Shown here one piece after another: positions 1 to 9,430 of a stretch of 64,000 nt of DNA. Position 1 is the stretch's first letter. Each line of letters starts with the position of its first letter. Position numbers and translations under genes: made by a program. The notes under the pieces were generated by a model. That model was given only the letters and a program-made list of their open reading frames with translations. It did not search any database and was not told the DNA's origin. This DNA is from Pseudeuparius sepicola (Eukaryota; Arthropoda; Insecta; Coleoptera; Anthribidae). The stretch is taken from NCBI GenBank assembly GCA_963920635.1, contig OY987306.1:11860001-11924000 (forward strand), in the 5' to 3' direction.

Positions 1-655
1 TTCAATAGATGCCAGGCACGTTCTACACAGCCGGTCCTTGGCCTTGCCATCGACGGGGAGCACACCATCGGCAGTAACTCCTCCGGAATCCTCCTCTCCC
101 GTCAGCACCGCCTTCAGGCTGAGCCGGCCCTTGCGGTCGCCCACCTTCTCTCGAACCTCTCCCTCGTGCTCCAACACGTTCGATTTGAACTCGAAGAGCT
201 GCACAAGTGAGTTTTGGCATTCGGTACAGGTGGATGGGTCCTGCGACACATCAAAGTTCTGGAAAACAGGGAGACTGACGTAAGGCTTGTCTTGCTACTT
301 TTCAACAACGTTCATGGTTATATACACCAATTTTATCGTGTTGATTTGGTATAAACAGAGAACCAAAACAACAAATTTCAAATTGAGCTTAGTTTTTTCA
401 CTCTCTTGTTTTCATCATATTATAAACCAAACAAAAAAAAATGAAGAATCGCAATCCTCGTCGCAATCTTAAAACAGAAGGGTCCTTCCAAAAAATCGTC
501 TCAGCAAAGCCCGAAAAACAAACGTATTTATAGGCTTACGAGATTCTTACCAGTTCGGGGACCACAACCTGCACCATATCCCTGGCCTCCCCATCCAAGG
601 GCTTCGCCTCTCCCCCAGTGGTAATTAAATCTAAGCAGAGCCGGCACACCTTCAT
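1..655 (-). CDS. ZAD-type zinc-finger protein, 5' exons (3' end outside window)
   Basis: This looks like the start of an insect ZAD (zinc-finger-associated domain) protein, usually a nuclear DNA-binding factor with C2H2 fingers further on; those would lie left of the window. Exon 1 runs 655 to 551 and encodes 35 residues starting MKVCRLCLDLITTGGEAK, with the first C-x2-C pair. It ends at CTG|GTAAGA. Exon 2 starts at 258 after a pyrimidine-rich acceptor ending TTTTCCAG and joins in phase 0 to give VPEL-NFDVSQDPSTCTECQ, the second C-x2-C pair. Near the left edge a new CRTCLASIE motif suggests a second, tandem ZAD. Splice sites and phase agree with each other. The ATG was chosen because it directly precedes the first ZAD cysteine. 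The gene name and the fingers cannot be seen. Confidence 0.7.
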
Positions 656-682
656 TGCTGCGAGGAATTCTCTGGCTTTTAG

Positions 683-706
683 CGCCGATGGAGGAATCAA
701 TCAACG
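683..706. mobile_element. Micro-element (fused termini of the 7-kb repeat) upstream of the ZAD gene
   Basis: A 24-bp stretch reads CGCCGATGG then CAATCAACG, matching the two ends of the large repeat joined with almost no interior. It is flanked by CTTTTAG and CTTTTCT (5 of 7 bases equal), a weakened copy of the 7-bp duplication seen at other sites. It sits about 30 bp upstream of the ZAD start codon, in the presumed 5' leader. Confidence 0.55.
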
Positions 707-1124
707 CTTTTCTTAGTTATAAAAAAAACTTCTTAAAAACACGTCCTACTAACTAGTTCAACGCCTAAAATACTGTGCGGTACTTTAAAGGGTGATTTTC
801 CGTTTCTTCATGGAACTTTTGCATTTTTTCTGCCCCACAACCCGAACACTTCTCCACCCAAGCATAGCAACGGCAACAGCCAACAGCACAAATGCGGAAT
901 GGCGAATGGCGGTTCTTTTTTTTCTTTTCTGCACAAAATATATAGGTTATACCGTTGATTGAAGAAGGGGAAGATATCCTCCCTTAGGGTGGCATGCGAA
1001 TATGATCCTTATGGGCTGTCTGTCACATTCCCACTTGTTACTAAATGTTTCTGTCTCGTTCTCTTACATTTCACCGACACGCGTCCGTACGGTGGCGCCA
1101 AATTCCGAAACCACCATTCGAGTC

Positions 1125-1155
1125 AGTCGATGGAGAAAGGAATCTTCAATCAACG
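1125..1155. mobile_element. Micro-element inside the repeat (no clean TSD)
   Basis: About 31 bp running AGTCGATGGAGAAAGG to CTTCAATCAACG resembles both termini of the host repeat joined together. It is present at the matching place in copies 2 and 3, so it predates the spread of the three copies. The flanks (ATTCGAG and GTTCGGG, offset by 2 bp) match only loosely. Confidence 0.4.
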
Positions 1156-1522
1156 GTTCGGGCAAAAGGTCACTCCATCGACGACGGAAGAGCGCAGAAA
1201 ACTACGCGGTCAGCGCACCGCCACCTATGGACAAGGCCATACAACTACTGTCGTCCGACGCGACGACGTCCAGCTGTTTTTGTTTTTGATCTGTATCTGT
1301 TCCTCGTTTTCCTCGTTTACTGATTTCCACTTATATTATCGTTACTGGGTAATGTGTGATTGTTATTACGTGTATTTGGTGGATACAGTAGTGTGCAGAG
1401 GACCAGTGGTGTTCTAGTCCGATAATTAGTGTGTGCCTATCAAAAACATTTCATGTTTTGAGCCATCGGATAAAGGATACCTAAATACGGAGGTTAGGAA
1501 GTGAAAGTGTGTTTTGTTGTAT

Positions 1523-1571
1523 ACAGAGACTTGCCATCAAGGCAAGTCTTGCCATCAAGGCAAGTCTCTGG
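1523..1571. mobile_element. Palindromic insertion, duplicated hairpin form
   Basis: A hairpin with arms AGAGACTTGCC / GGCAAGTCTCT, partly duplicated in tandem here, is bounded by TTGTAT on both sides (1517-1522 and 1572-1577). Copy 2 holds a single hairpin of 29 bp at 16382-16410 with the same 6-bp flanks, so the tandem form is a later change in copies 1 and 3. Confidence 0.6.
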
Positions 1572-1646
1572 TTGTATGTATAATATCAAAATGGGTGTTT
1601 TCTTGTGTTTTCTCAGCCATGCCCGAGAAGTGTTGTGTCCCAAATT

Positions 1647-1674
1647 CGTCGATGAAGGAACGAATTAATCGACG
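1647..1674. mobile_element. Micro-element inside the THAP exon
   Basis: A 28-bp insert with ends CGTCGATGAAGG and TTAATCGACG interrupts the codons after CCVPN. CCCAAATT stands on both sides (1639-1646 and 1675-1682), giving an 8-bp match, or 7 bp if one terminal C is counted as element. Removing the insert and one flank copy restores a continuous CCVPNC, as THAP domains have. All three repeat copies carry it. Confidence 0.65.
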
Positions 1675-1823
1675 CCCAAATTGCCTAACCTAACTGAGCC
1701 AAAGCCAAAAGTGTCCGTTTTTTCCTAAGGAGCTGGTTTTGAGGGCAAAATGGGTGCAGGCCATAAAAAGGGCTGACTTTGTAGTCAAGAAACATTCTAA
1801 GGTAAGTTATATGTTACATTTTT

Positions 1824-2419
1824 GGAAGTGGCTATTTATACGTCCGACGGATACAAACGTCAGTATACGTCTTGAGCTCTCATTGGCGGGCTGAGTCACG
1901 TGACTTCTTTGGACGTGCATTTAACTCCGTACACGTCCGAAGCCGAAGTAAACTAATATTTAGATGCGTCGGAAGTGCATTTTTCTCAAGCATCTTTGCA
2001 ATAAGGAGCGTATGCACTGCTCCTTTTTGGGGGAAAGACGCTGCCGTATGAAAAAATAAGTGGTAATAATTTCCAATGGTGTAACCCACCCCCGATTTTC
2101 TTGAAATTTTGGCTTCCCCCCGACATTCGGCGCGGCGCCGAATGTCGGGTGGGTTACATCATTGTAAATAATAAAATAACCACTTCATTTTTCATTCCGC
2201 AGCGCCCATCGCGGAAAAAGTAGGGCATACGCAATATAAAATGAGACAAGATAGGTCTGAATAATCTCGGACATCATCCAATTGACTTAGTAAACAAGCC
2301 GATTCATAATCCATCGGACGGTAGAAGAAAGGTTATGTGTCACGTGACTCAATCGACCAATGAGAGCGCAAGACATACACTGACGTTTGTATCCGTCGGA
2401 CGTATAAATAGCCACTTCC
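1824..2419. mobile_element. Foldback MITE with 9-bp TSD
   Basis: Long inverted arms starting GGAAGTGGCTATTTATACG end with the reverse complement at 2419. TACATTTTT flanks both sides (1815-1823 and 2420-2428). The centre is a GC-rich palindrome around CATTCGGCGC. Copy 2 lacks this insertion and keeps the single target at 16125-16133, proving it is an insertion. A 9-bp duplication suits a Mutator-like non-autonomous element; that assignment is inference. Confidence 0.8.
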
Positions 2420-2514
2420 TACATTTTTATATATTTTTCATAAAGCTTCGGGTTATTGTAGGTCTGTGAACAACACTTTTAACACAAGACATTGAAAGGG
2501 AGACTACGTGTGTT

Positions 2515-2536
2515 CGTCGATGGTCCTCAATCAACG
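2515..2536. mobile_element. Micro-element, 22 bp with perfect 7-bp TSD
   Basis: Ends CGTCGATGG and CAATCAACG are separated by four bases and flanked by GTGTGTT on each side (2508-2514 and 2537-2543). It interrupts the second THAP exon and is shared by all three repeat copies. Confidence 0.75.
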
Positions 2537-2866
2537 GTGTGTTGTAGAATCGACTGGTGAAACTTTACGTGCACCTTTAAAAGTTCCACGTTTAGCTAAA
2601 GGTTTTAAATTTTCATGGCTAGTTAATTTCATTATATTTTTACAAAATATACTTACTTTTTAGGTGCAATACCTTGTAAGTTACCAGGTTGCCCAAGTTA
2701 TTTGTCCAAATCGAGCACGAGTCGTAGGGAAGGTCCCCAATAAAAAAAAAAACAAAAAATTGAACTTGGACAGGTTGAAAAAGCCGTAGCCGAAAGCGTT
2801 GTGAGTTGTGAAGCTTAGAAGTCTGCAAAATCGTATTCAAACATTGAAGAAGCATATTCGAAAATG

Positions 2867-3340
2867 GTAATTATGGAGCATAGTGTATGCACCGCCCGAT
2901 TTTCTTGAAATTTTAGCTACCCCCCTATTTTCGAGGTCCCTGAACACGAATCTGACCTCAGTGTTTTGAGGTCGGACATAATTTCCGAGAAAATGAATTT
3001 TCAAATTTCCTTTTGACGCCCCACTTTTTCACGGTAATATTTGGTTATAATCGAGATGAATTTAGCTCAAATTGATCACCACCATATTTTGCGCCTTCTG
3101 CAGCCTAAGGTGGTGATCAGTTTAAGCTGCGTACACTAAAAATTTATCTGGATTATAACCACAAATGTCGCCGTGAAAAATGGGGTGTCGAGTGTCAAAA
3201 GGAAATTTGAAAATTCATTTTCTCGGAAACTACGTCCAGCCTCAAAAAAGGTTAGATTCTTGGTCAGGGACCTCGAAAATAGGTGGGTAGCCAAAATTTC
3301 AAGAAAATCGGGCGGTGCATACACTACGTTCCATAATTAC
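2867..3340. mobile_element. Foldback element, 474 bp
   Basis: Inverted arms of about 230 bp begin GTAATTATGGAGCATAGTG and end with the matching complement. The loop lies near 3095-3110 around the paired GGTGGTGATCA motifs. Copy 3 has it at 23253-23726; copy 2 has only one arm (about 14552-14706). Confidence 0.75.
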
Positions 3341-5111
3341 CTCAAAAATTTGTTATATTGCCTAGTAGTCGCTGGTTGAAGGCGAAAGGAAGCGAAGGAA
3401 GGGTCACATGTAGAGTAGTCACTGAAATGTTTATTCTCGTAATAATTTTTTTGTTGTGATATTTTTATTGTTGAATTGTCATTTATTAAATAACTTAAAT
3501 TATTGCTCTATTAAAATATTTTTGTGTTCCACAAATTAGTTGCTAAGTTATGTTTGAAATTGTAGTAGTATTTTACCTGGACACAAAAAAACGACAAACT
3601 TTGCAGAAGTTTCAGTAATTAAGTGTTTTTAAGATGCTAGTTGAACGTAAATAAAAATCGTTGGTATCGTACTGTCATGCTTGAAGATGTGCCTCAAAAT
3701 GCATAGCTAATATTAATATTATCTATTATACAGTGAATAAAAAATGCGAAAGTGTGATTTTTCTTCTTCTTTTGGATAGGTGGCTGTGAATTCATTGACA
3801 TTTTCTTGGGATTCCAAACAACTTTTCTTAGTGCTATACTGCTGTAGTTCTAAAAATAAGAGTACTTTACTCTTGAGGAATTTTCATATTTTTCAACCTT
3901 CCCTGTATACGAATAGAAATTTTAAAATTTTTACAGGTCGATTTTGAGTTTAAGCACAAGCACTAACTTTTATCAAGAATAATTTGTTTTGAGAAACTTC
4001 AAATAAAGAAAATTCCCATTTGTGTCCAACTTTCTGTCATTATTATTATTATCTCGAAAACAGGGCGGTATTGGAAAGTTATACCGTAAAATAGTCTTAA
4101 GACACTGTATACAGGGTGTAACTGAACTGATGGTCAAAAATGAAACCACGTATTCTTGGAGTCAAAATAAGGGCACTTCTTCACATATTTTTTTCTTCTA
4201 CGGGCCTTAGTTTTTTTTTATACAGAGCATAGAAGTTTAGAGAAAAATACACGTATTTTTTAGTATCTCTAGAATTATACGAGATAGTTTCTTCAAACTT
4301 GGCGTGTCACATGATCGGATGAGCCGTCAAACTTAAGGTTGAAATGAAGCTTCTGAGGCTCACAGTTGCGGAGATACAGGGTGTTATTAGAATTTATTAC
4401 TTCAGAAAAATGTTTAACAAAAAGTATCTCTTAGTATTTTTTCATATTCGCAGCCGATGGAGGAAGGGAACAATGACGTATCTGTTCTCCAAAGTTCTAC
4501 ATCAACGCTTTGATACCTTTAATCCTTGTTTATAATAGGTATATAATCAAAGTTTATATCGTCAATATTTTTCTCTTTCTAAATTGAGTTACCTTTGGAT
4601 TTGGTGACAGTCAAGGCAAAGAATTTACATCTATTTAGATATGAATACATCATATCCTACATACATCATAACCAGGGCCCCCATGGGAGACCCCTCCGGC
4701 AGGGCGCCAAACGTTGGTCCACCCTGTACTTAAAACTTATAGTTTTTTTTAAATGTTTGTTTCATACTTTACTTTTTGTAATATTTTTTATAAATTTTAT
4801 ATAACTGATCAACTTATTTTTTATATACAGGATGATTATTTTAGAACTATACCACCGCGATTTTCTCACTTATTTTGCGCCCTACAATAAAAAATCGTGA
4901 AGAAACAAAAATGTGGCAATTTTGGACAGCTAAGTGGTGGTGCAAAAGAAATCGGCAGCCATAGCCAACTTGACGCGCAATATAAAAAATACCTCAAATT
5001 GAGCAAAACAATTTAATAGCCCTAGCATATTTATTTTAAGAGATAGAGGAAAACTATCATATTGAAAATTGATGGCACTAAGAAGCTTTATGCAACTGGG
5101 TACTCAGATAG
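3341..5111. other. Non-coding interior of repeat copy 1
   Basis: AT-rich sequence without a convincing gene. It holds several CCCTGTATA / TACAGGGTG motifs (about 4113, 4376, 4733) that look like ends of small TA-flanked elements. It also holds a 56-bp fragment at 4452-4507 whose ends resemble the repeat termini. Copies 2 and 3 contain about 320-350 bp here (13008-13325 in copy 2) that copy 1 lacks near 4562. Confidence 0.5.
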
Positions 5112-5366
5112 TTTCAGAAAATTACACAGGGTGTTCGGCTCTCTTGAGGCTATGCATTTTTTGTTTATTTCTTATTAAGCGATTTTCTCGGTTATTTTAG
5201 GCCGCACAGAAAATAGATAAGAAAATAAAATATGGCAATTTTGGCCAGCCAGGTGACGTTAAAAAAGAAATGGGCTTCCATGCCCAATTTTTCGCGCTGT
5301 GCTGAAAAAACTTCAAATCGACAAAAATGTTCATGCCCTCAAGAGAGCCGAAGACCCTATGTAATT
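5112..5366. mobile_element. Short MITE with ACAGGGTG-type ends
   Basis: Arms of about 31 bp begin AAATTACACAGGGTGTTCGG and are matched in reverse at 5336-5366 with about four mismatches. The interior is AT-rich and non-coding. It recurs in copies 2 and 3 at the corresponding places. Confidence 0.6.
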
Positions 5367-6344
5367 TGTTAAAACCCAATTAAAAGTTACCACCTGGTAC
5401 CAAATTTTGGAAAGATGGGCTAGAAGTGGCTTCTAAATACAAGGTATCGAAAAATTTTATGGGAAAAAGTTGTTTAGAATTAAAACTTATTGCCGTGTAC
5501 CAAATTTTGAGACAATCAGCCTACTTAATTTTTTCATTTTTTCTTTAGCGCCTTAGAAAAAAAGTGGGAAAACAAAGTAGGCCGATCTTTCCAAAATTTG
5601 GTACCCTGGGGTAATTTTAATTGGGAACAACTTTTCTTAATGAATTTTTTTGTTATCTTTAAAGGAAAAGGCACTTTACCTACAATGAAAATAAATAAAT
5701 GGTCGCTGTCGACGCCATCTTGATTTTTCAAAAACGAAAGTATGCTAAAAATTAGTTTCCAGTCATTAGTCAAGCAAATCAGAACCACAAACAATCAAAT
5801 TTAAACGCGAATTTTTTTTTTCTTTTACACATTGGCTCACTTACCCTGGGCCACCCTGTATATTGTAAACAGCCAGTATTTGTTTTTTTTTTAATTTATG
5901 TACCTGTGGCTTTGAGTTAAATTTTATTTTTGTTATATTACTTGATCACAAATTCTTTTTTGTTTCCCTTGGGTGGTATTTATTGGTTAAAAGCATGAAC
6001 TAGATAAATAATTCTAACAAAATCATAAGTTGATTAAACTACAAAACTTGACAGTTGCATATTATAGGTAAAAAATAGCTAGGTACAGGGGCGGATGGAC
6101 TTTACCTAACCAGCCCGGGCATTTGTCTCCCAAGCGGCCCCTAAACATCTCATTTGGCTTTAGATTTTTCTTTTCTTAATTATTATCATAATAACAATTT
6201 AAAAAAACAATGTAGATAATGTATTTTTTTAATAAAACAAAATATACATGTTTTATGAGAACATAAATAAAATCATAACTCTCGTAAAACATAAAACTTT
6301 TTTCTCTAAATATAAAGATATAAAAATAACAAAACATTCAGAAG

Positions 6345-6681
6345 CGTAGAAGGACCACACCGTTATTTTATTTTTATTGAATTCGAAATTCCGACTTTTA
6401 AAGTCGAAGGCCAACTTTGAAGTCAAAATTCCGACTTTTAACTCGAAATTCCGACTTTTAACTCGAAATTTCGACTTTGAAATTCGAAATCCGACTTTGA
6501 ACTCGAAATTCCGACATTGAACTCGAAGTTTTGACTTTATGAACTTCCAACTTTCAAAGCCGAAGTTCAAAGTCAAAATTTTGTGTTCAAAATCGGCATT
6601 TCGACTTCAAAGTCGGACTGCGACTTTAAAAGTCGAAATTTCGAGTTCAATAAAATAAAATAATGGTGTGCCCCTTCTACG
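6345..6681. repeat. Foldback block of 18-bp GACTTTNAAC/TCGAAATT repeats
   Basis: About fifteen degenerate units of TTCGAAATTCCGACTTT type in both orientations lie between inverted ends CGTAGAAGG...CCACACC and its complement. The block recurs at about 10885-11224 and 19553-19893 with different unit counts. One ORF crosses it, but its protein is only a translation of the repeat. Confidence 0.7.
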
Positions 6682-7030
6682 TTTCCGTAAAACACGTAAA
6701 GAAATAATAGAACAAAAAATAACAAAACAAAAATAATTAATTATGGCCAGTTGCACCGTCCTATCTTAAATTAACTACCTACTTACAACAATTATTGTAA
6801 CAATGATTGCCTTTTGTTTTGTCAAGTAGTTAAGACTGTTAAAATTTAAGATGCGACGGCCGATGAGCCTTCGAGCCTGCGACGGCCCTCCGGGGCCCTT
6901 CGAATGACCGGCCCACCGGACATTTGCCCAGTGTCCCGGTGGTCCCATCCGCCCTGGCTAGGTACCTAACTACTGTCCCGGTTTTCGGCAGCCAGGAGTT
7001 GGTCACCTTGTTGTATATGAATATTATAAC

Positions 7031-7058
7031 CGTCGATGGAGGAAGCAATCAATCAACG
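7031..7058. mobile_element. Micro-element, 28 bp with perfect 7-bp TSD
   Basis: CGTCGATGGAGGAAG joins CAATCAATCAACG. TTATAAC stands on both sides (7024-7030 and 7059-7065). It recurs in copies 2 and 3 (about 10503-10531 and 19174-19201). Its right duplication is also the first bases of the adjacent palindrome, so it inserted into one arm of that palindrome or at its edge. Confidence 0.75.
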
Positions 7059-7101
7059 TTATAACCACAGAAAATATAGCGTATATTTTCTGTGGTTATA
7101 A
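7059..7101. repeat. Perfect 20-bp-arm hairpin
   Basis: TTATAACCACAGAAAATATA is followed by a three-base loop (GCG) and its exact complement. The core CCACAGAA...TTCTGTGG is shared with the palindromic insertion at 18262-18282. All three repeat copies keep it. Confidence 0.75.
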
Positions 7102-7366
7102 CTCCATTATAAAGAGATTATTTTAAAAAGACTCGAGAAATTTGTTATTAACAATTAATAACGTTACTCGCTACTTTAAAAAAACCGCCTCCATAGGCAA
7201 AGAGGGGGGCGGGGCCGCGGCCGGGCGACTCGAATCGAACGCTGGAATACAAAATCTAAAATATATCTTTCAGCCGACGATCGATGGCGATGACTCATTC
7301 GTACCAGCACAAAAAACGCAAACAACCAAGGTCAAATCAACAGATTTGGCAAGCCGCGAAGCGCGC

Positions 7367-7570
7367 CATCTGCCGAACAAAAGTTCGTCTTGGGAAGCCG
7401 CATTACAAGTGCGCAGTGCGCCATCTACCGGACAGAAGCCTCTCTTCCACCTCAACGCCGAGACGTAATCCGAGGATGGTGCAAGTGCGCCATCTACCGA
7501 ACAACCGTGTCGGACTGGGAAGCCTCGTTTCCCCCACCGCGCCGAGAAGTATTCGACGGTGGCTCCATCT
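7367..7570. repeat. Three subterminal direct repeats (GCGCCATCTACCGAACA)
   Basis: Three degenerate units of about 70-80 bp contain GCGCCATCTRCCGRACA followed by TTGGGAAGCC-like sequence, close to the right terminus of the repeat. They could be binding sites for the element's own THAP protein; that is inference. Small ORFs across them are repeat translations. Confidence 0.55.
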
Positions 7571-7647
7571 TCTTCCGAAGAGCATTGAGTCAGTCGGTAT
7601 TTCGCATTAGGAAACTAATCTTTACCTTCCTCCATCGACGGTTATAC

Positions 7648-8223
7648 TTTTCTGTTTGCGGCGAACTTTGAGCGGGCTTTTCTCCTTAGCGCATGCGCTC
7701 TTAAAAAGAAGTTAAACTTCGGCCGAACGACAAAACTCCACAACTGACAATGACAATATTATACACAGTACACAGTACCTAGTTGTTTACGGACAAACCT
7801 CTTTTATATAATCTGTGCCATGGCCTCCTACGATTTACGGCTCTCTTCGGAAAGGACGCGAAGAAATACAAATAAAAATAGCTATGATTACAACTCATTT
7901 TAATAATGTCAAACGTCATGGAAACACTTTCATTTTGGTATTTTGGTGAAATCTGCTACTTGCGGCTGCGTCTATGAGGCGTACTCAGGCAAATTTTATT
8001 TCGGTGTTGTGAAAGTGACAGCGAAGGTTTTCCGGATCGTTCAAAAAGGTTCAAACTTTGGACAGCGAAAATATTCGCGGGTTTTGTACGTTTCCTGAGC
8101 TTTACCGTTATCTGTGTTGTTCTTGTTCGTGTTATTAGTAGTTATTCATTGTGCAAATGGGCTCGTTACTGAGCTGGCCTTAAGACCCGGTTGCATTTTT
8201 TTCTGCATTGATGCCAACATAGG
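7648..8223. other. Non-repeat spacer, possibly promoter-like
   Basis: Higher-complexity sequence between repeat copy 1 and a degraded coding stretch. A 27-codon ORF at 7829 (MASYDLRLSSERTRRNTNK) has no recognised family. The stretch resembles a 5' flank or leader, but no gene can be supported. Confidence 0.3.
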
Positions 8224-8452
8224 ATGGCGAAATTACCAATTGACAGTCCCAGTGAAGACTTCTTAAAATAATTTTACACTCGACGAAAAAAAAAGACTTA
8301 TATAGTAGCAAGTAGCAAACTTGAAGCGTTGAATGAAGATAATCCTCACCCAACGCTTGAAGAGAGAAGATATTGTGTAAACTGTCAGACGCACTTACAG
8401 TCCGTGCACTCTAAGCTGACACGCGAGAACCTCAGTCTAAGCGTCGCACAAT
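8224..8452 (+). pseudogene. Unrecognised degenerate coding stretch
   Basis: Starting with ATG at 8224 the frame reads MAKLPIDSPSEDFLK, a TAA stop, then FYTRRKKKTYIVASSKLEAL and HPTLEERRYCVNCQTH before running into the inverted repeat at 8403. Composition looks protein-like apart from the single stop, and a C-x2-C pair is present. No family is recognised. Confidence 0.3.
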
Positions 8453-8536
8453 AAGCTGCTTATGGATATGGATCACTGCCAATCACTGGCGCTTTGGCTG
8501 AGGTTTTCGCCTGTCAGAGTCAGATTAGAGTGCACG
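8403..8536. mobile_element. Short foldback MITE
   Basis: Arms CGTGCACTCTAAGCTGAC and TTAGAGTGCACG, with further pairing of AACCTCAG / CTGAGGTT, enclose a small loop. No clean target duplication is visible. Confidence 0.55.
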
Positions 8537-8547
8537 AACTTTAAAGG

Positions 8548-9265
8548 TGGGTGCCTTTCAGAGAAATGGAGTAGGGAGAACGCACTACAAGCTGCGCGAA
8601 CTGCCTAATAAAAGTGGCGGCCACATTAAACCAATTTCATCCATGGGCGTATAATTGTTAACATACTTGGCACTGCAGACAGCTTTAGAGGTCTTCGTCC
8701 TTGTTCGCCACGATGCACAGTAAAGGCATCAGCAGCAAAATGTTTTGAACAAACAAATTTATTTGGACTCAAAGTCCAATCAGACCCCAAGTTAAGAATT
8801 TTTAACCACATATTCGATCATTACAATTATACAGATGCGCGCCTATGGTGCCCAAAATTACGGCGATTGTTTTTACTAAACTTACCGGAAAAATGATACT
8901 CCCGGAGGTCTCCTAGACTTATAATTCATATGTCGCGGGACAAAAAACCGACTCCGATCGGGGAACACCGCGAAGCGCGAACGTGAAGCCGTGAAAACTA
9001 CGCGAAAGCCGAAAGCCTCCACACTCACGTTCGCGCCGCTTCGCGGGGTTTCGCGCCGCGAATGTGGAGCGGCCTTTACAGCTTGCCACTGCACACAACA
9101 TTTTCCAAAAACACTGACCATTTCTCTGCTGAAAATACAACAACCACCGCTGGGAACAAACTGCAAACGTCAAACTGGGGACAATATGGTGGCCATTACA
9201 TTTGCCTGGAAATAGGATGCGCAGTGGGTCAAAACGCGTTCTCCCTACTCCATTTCTCTGGTGCC
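8548..9265. repeat. Inverted arms bracketing the THAP remnant
   Basis: CAGAGAAATGGAGTAGGGAG with flanking bases at 8548-8583 recurs in reverse complement at 9236-9265, on either side of the THAP remnant. The arms may be inner ends of a transposon or an inverted duplication of a leader. Confidence 0.5.
8626..9121 (-). pseudogene. Second THAP-domain gene remnant
   Basis: Reading leftwards, ATG at 9121 gives MVSVFGKCCVQW, the first zinc pair of a THAP domain. In the same frame NYKSRRPPGVSFFR follows and ends at a GTAAGT donor (8886). A second exon contains WLKILNL, W, KFVCSKHF (the C-x2-H pair) and LKLSAVPSM, matching the AVP motif that ends THAP domains. Between the first zinc pair and NYKSR the exon is swollen by a GC-rich insert of about 150 bp with internal inverted repeats, and no in-frame acceptor is evident for exon 2. 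It differs from the THAP in the 7-kb repeat (VCSKHF against VCEQHF), so it is an independent element or host gene. Confidence 0.6.
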
Positions 9266-9430
9266 TTTTTTTTATACGAGTACTGGCTAATTTATTCACA
9301 AGAATACAGACCATTAAAGCAACAACTTCTTCTTCTCATATTTTTATGGCCTCTGCTCGTCCGAACAACTTAGCCAATATGGGACCTACCCTCATTATAA
9401 GTTATGGGAGTCTTTGCCGTTTGCAGTTTG

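Larger units (their letters stand above)
1619..2625 (+). pseudogene. THAP-domain coding remnant in repeat copy 1
   Basis: ATG at 1619 opens MPEKCCVPN, the usual start of a THAP zinc-binding DNA-binding domain. Further on, the sequence gives a degraded version of the FPKDP / KWVQAIKRADFV block that is clearer in copy 2, ending at AAG|GTAAGT near 1801. After an intron the next exon begins near 2462 with VCEQHF, the C-x2-H half of the zinc site, then APLKVPRL, like the basic end of the domain. The reading frame is broken by stops, by frameshifts, by micro-elements at 1647 and 2515, and by a foldback element in the intron. No catalytic domain is recognisable downstream. It is probably the N-terminus of a P-like transposase, no longer functional. 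Confidence 0.6.
953..7640 (+). mobile_element. Large THAP-bearing repeat, copy 1 (6.7 kb, 7-bp TSD)
   Basis: The unit starts CGTTGATTGAAGAAGG and ends CCTTCCTCCATCGACG, imperfect terminal inverted repeats with about 15 of 18 positions equal. Direct copies of GTTATAC (946-952 and 7641-7647) flank it exactly, a 7-bp target-site duplication. Nearly the whole unit recurs in reverse at 9922-16986 and 18572-25639. It holds degraded THAP exons near the left end, several foldback elements in the middle and subterminal repeats at the right. No complete transposase is visible. A THAP domain would fit the P superfamily, but that superfamily usually makes 8-bp duplications, so the assignment is open. Confidence 0.8.

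Noticed and set aside
959..1417. 152-codon ORF at the left end of the 7-kb repeat (and its copy in the third repeat)
   Set aside because: Overlapping frames are equally open, no domain is visible, the Cys/Tyr/Phe-rich C-terminus is implausible, and copy 2 has a shorter version. It lies before the THAP start and is better seen as leader or promoter DNA.
4452..4507. 56-bp fragment with repeat-like ends as a true micro-element
   Set aside because: The flanks do not match; it may be a chance or decayed case.
6253..6576. 107-codon ORF rich in FEFKVG/SKSKFRV
   Set aside because: It is the translation of the 18-bp repeat block.
6345..6681. Regular short repeats considered as a CRISPR-like array
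   Set aside because: Units are degenerate, occur in both orientations, have no constant spacers, and the genome is eukaryotic.
7284..7610. 108-codon ORFs near the right end of the repeat, found in all three copies
   Set aside because: They are translations of the GCGCCATCTACC direct repeats in several frames; conservation only reflects the copies being near-identical DNA.
953..7640. Helitron or LTR element as the identity of the 7-kb unit
   Set aside because: It has inverted termini and target duplications, which Helitrons lack, and no direct terminal repeats, gag or pol.
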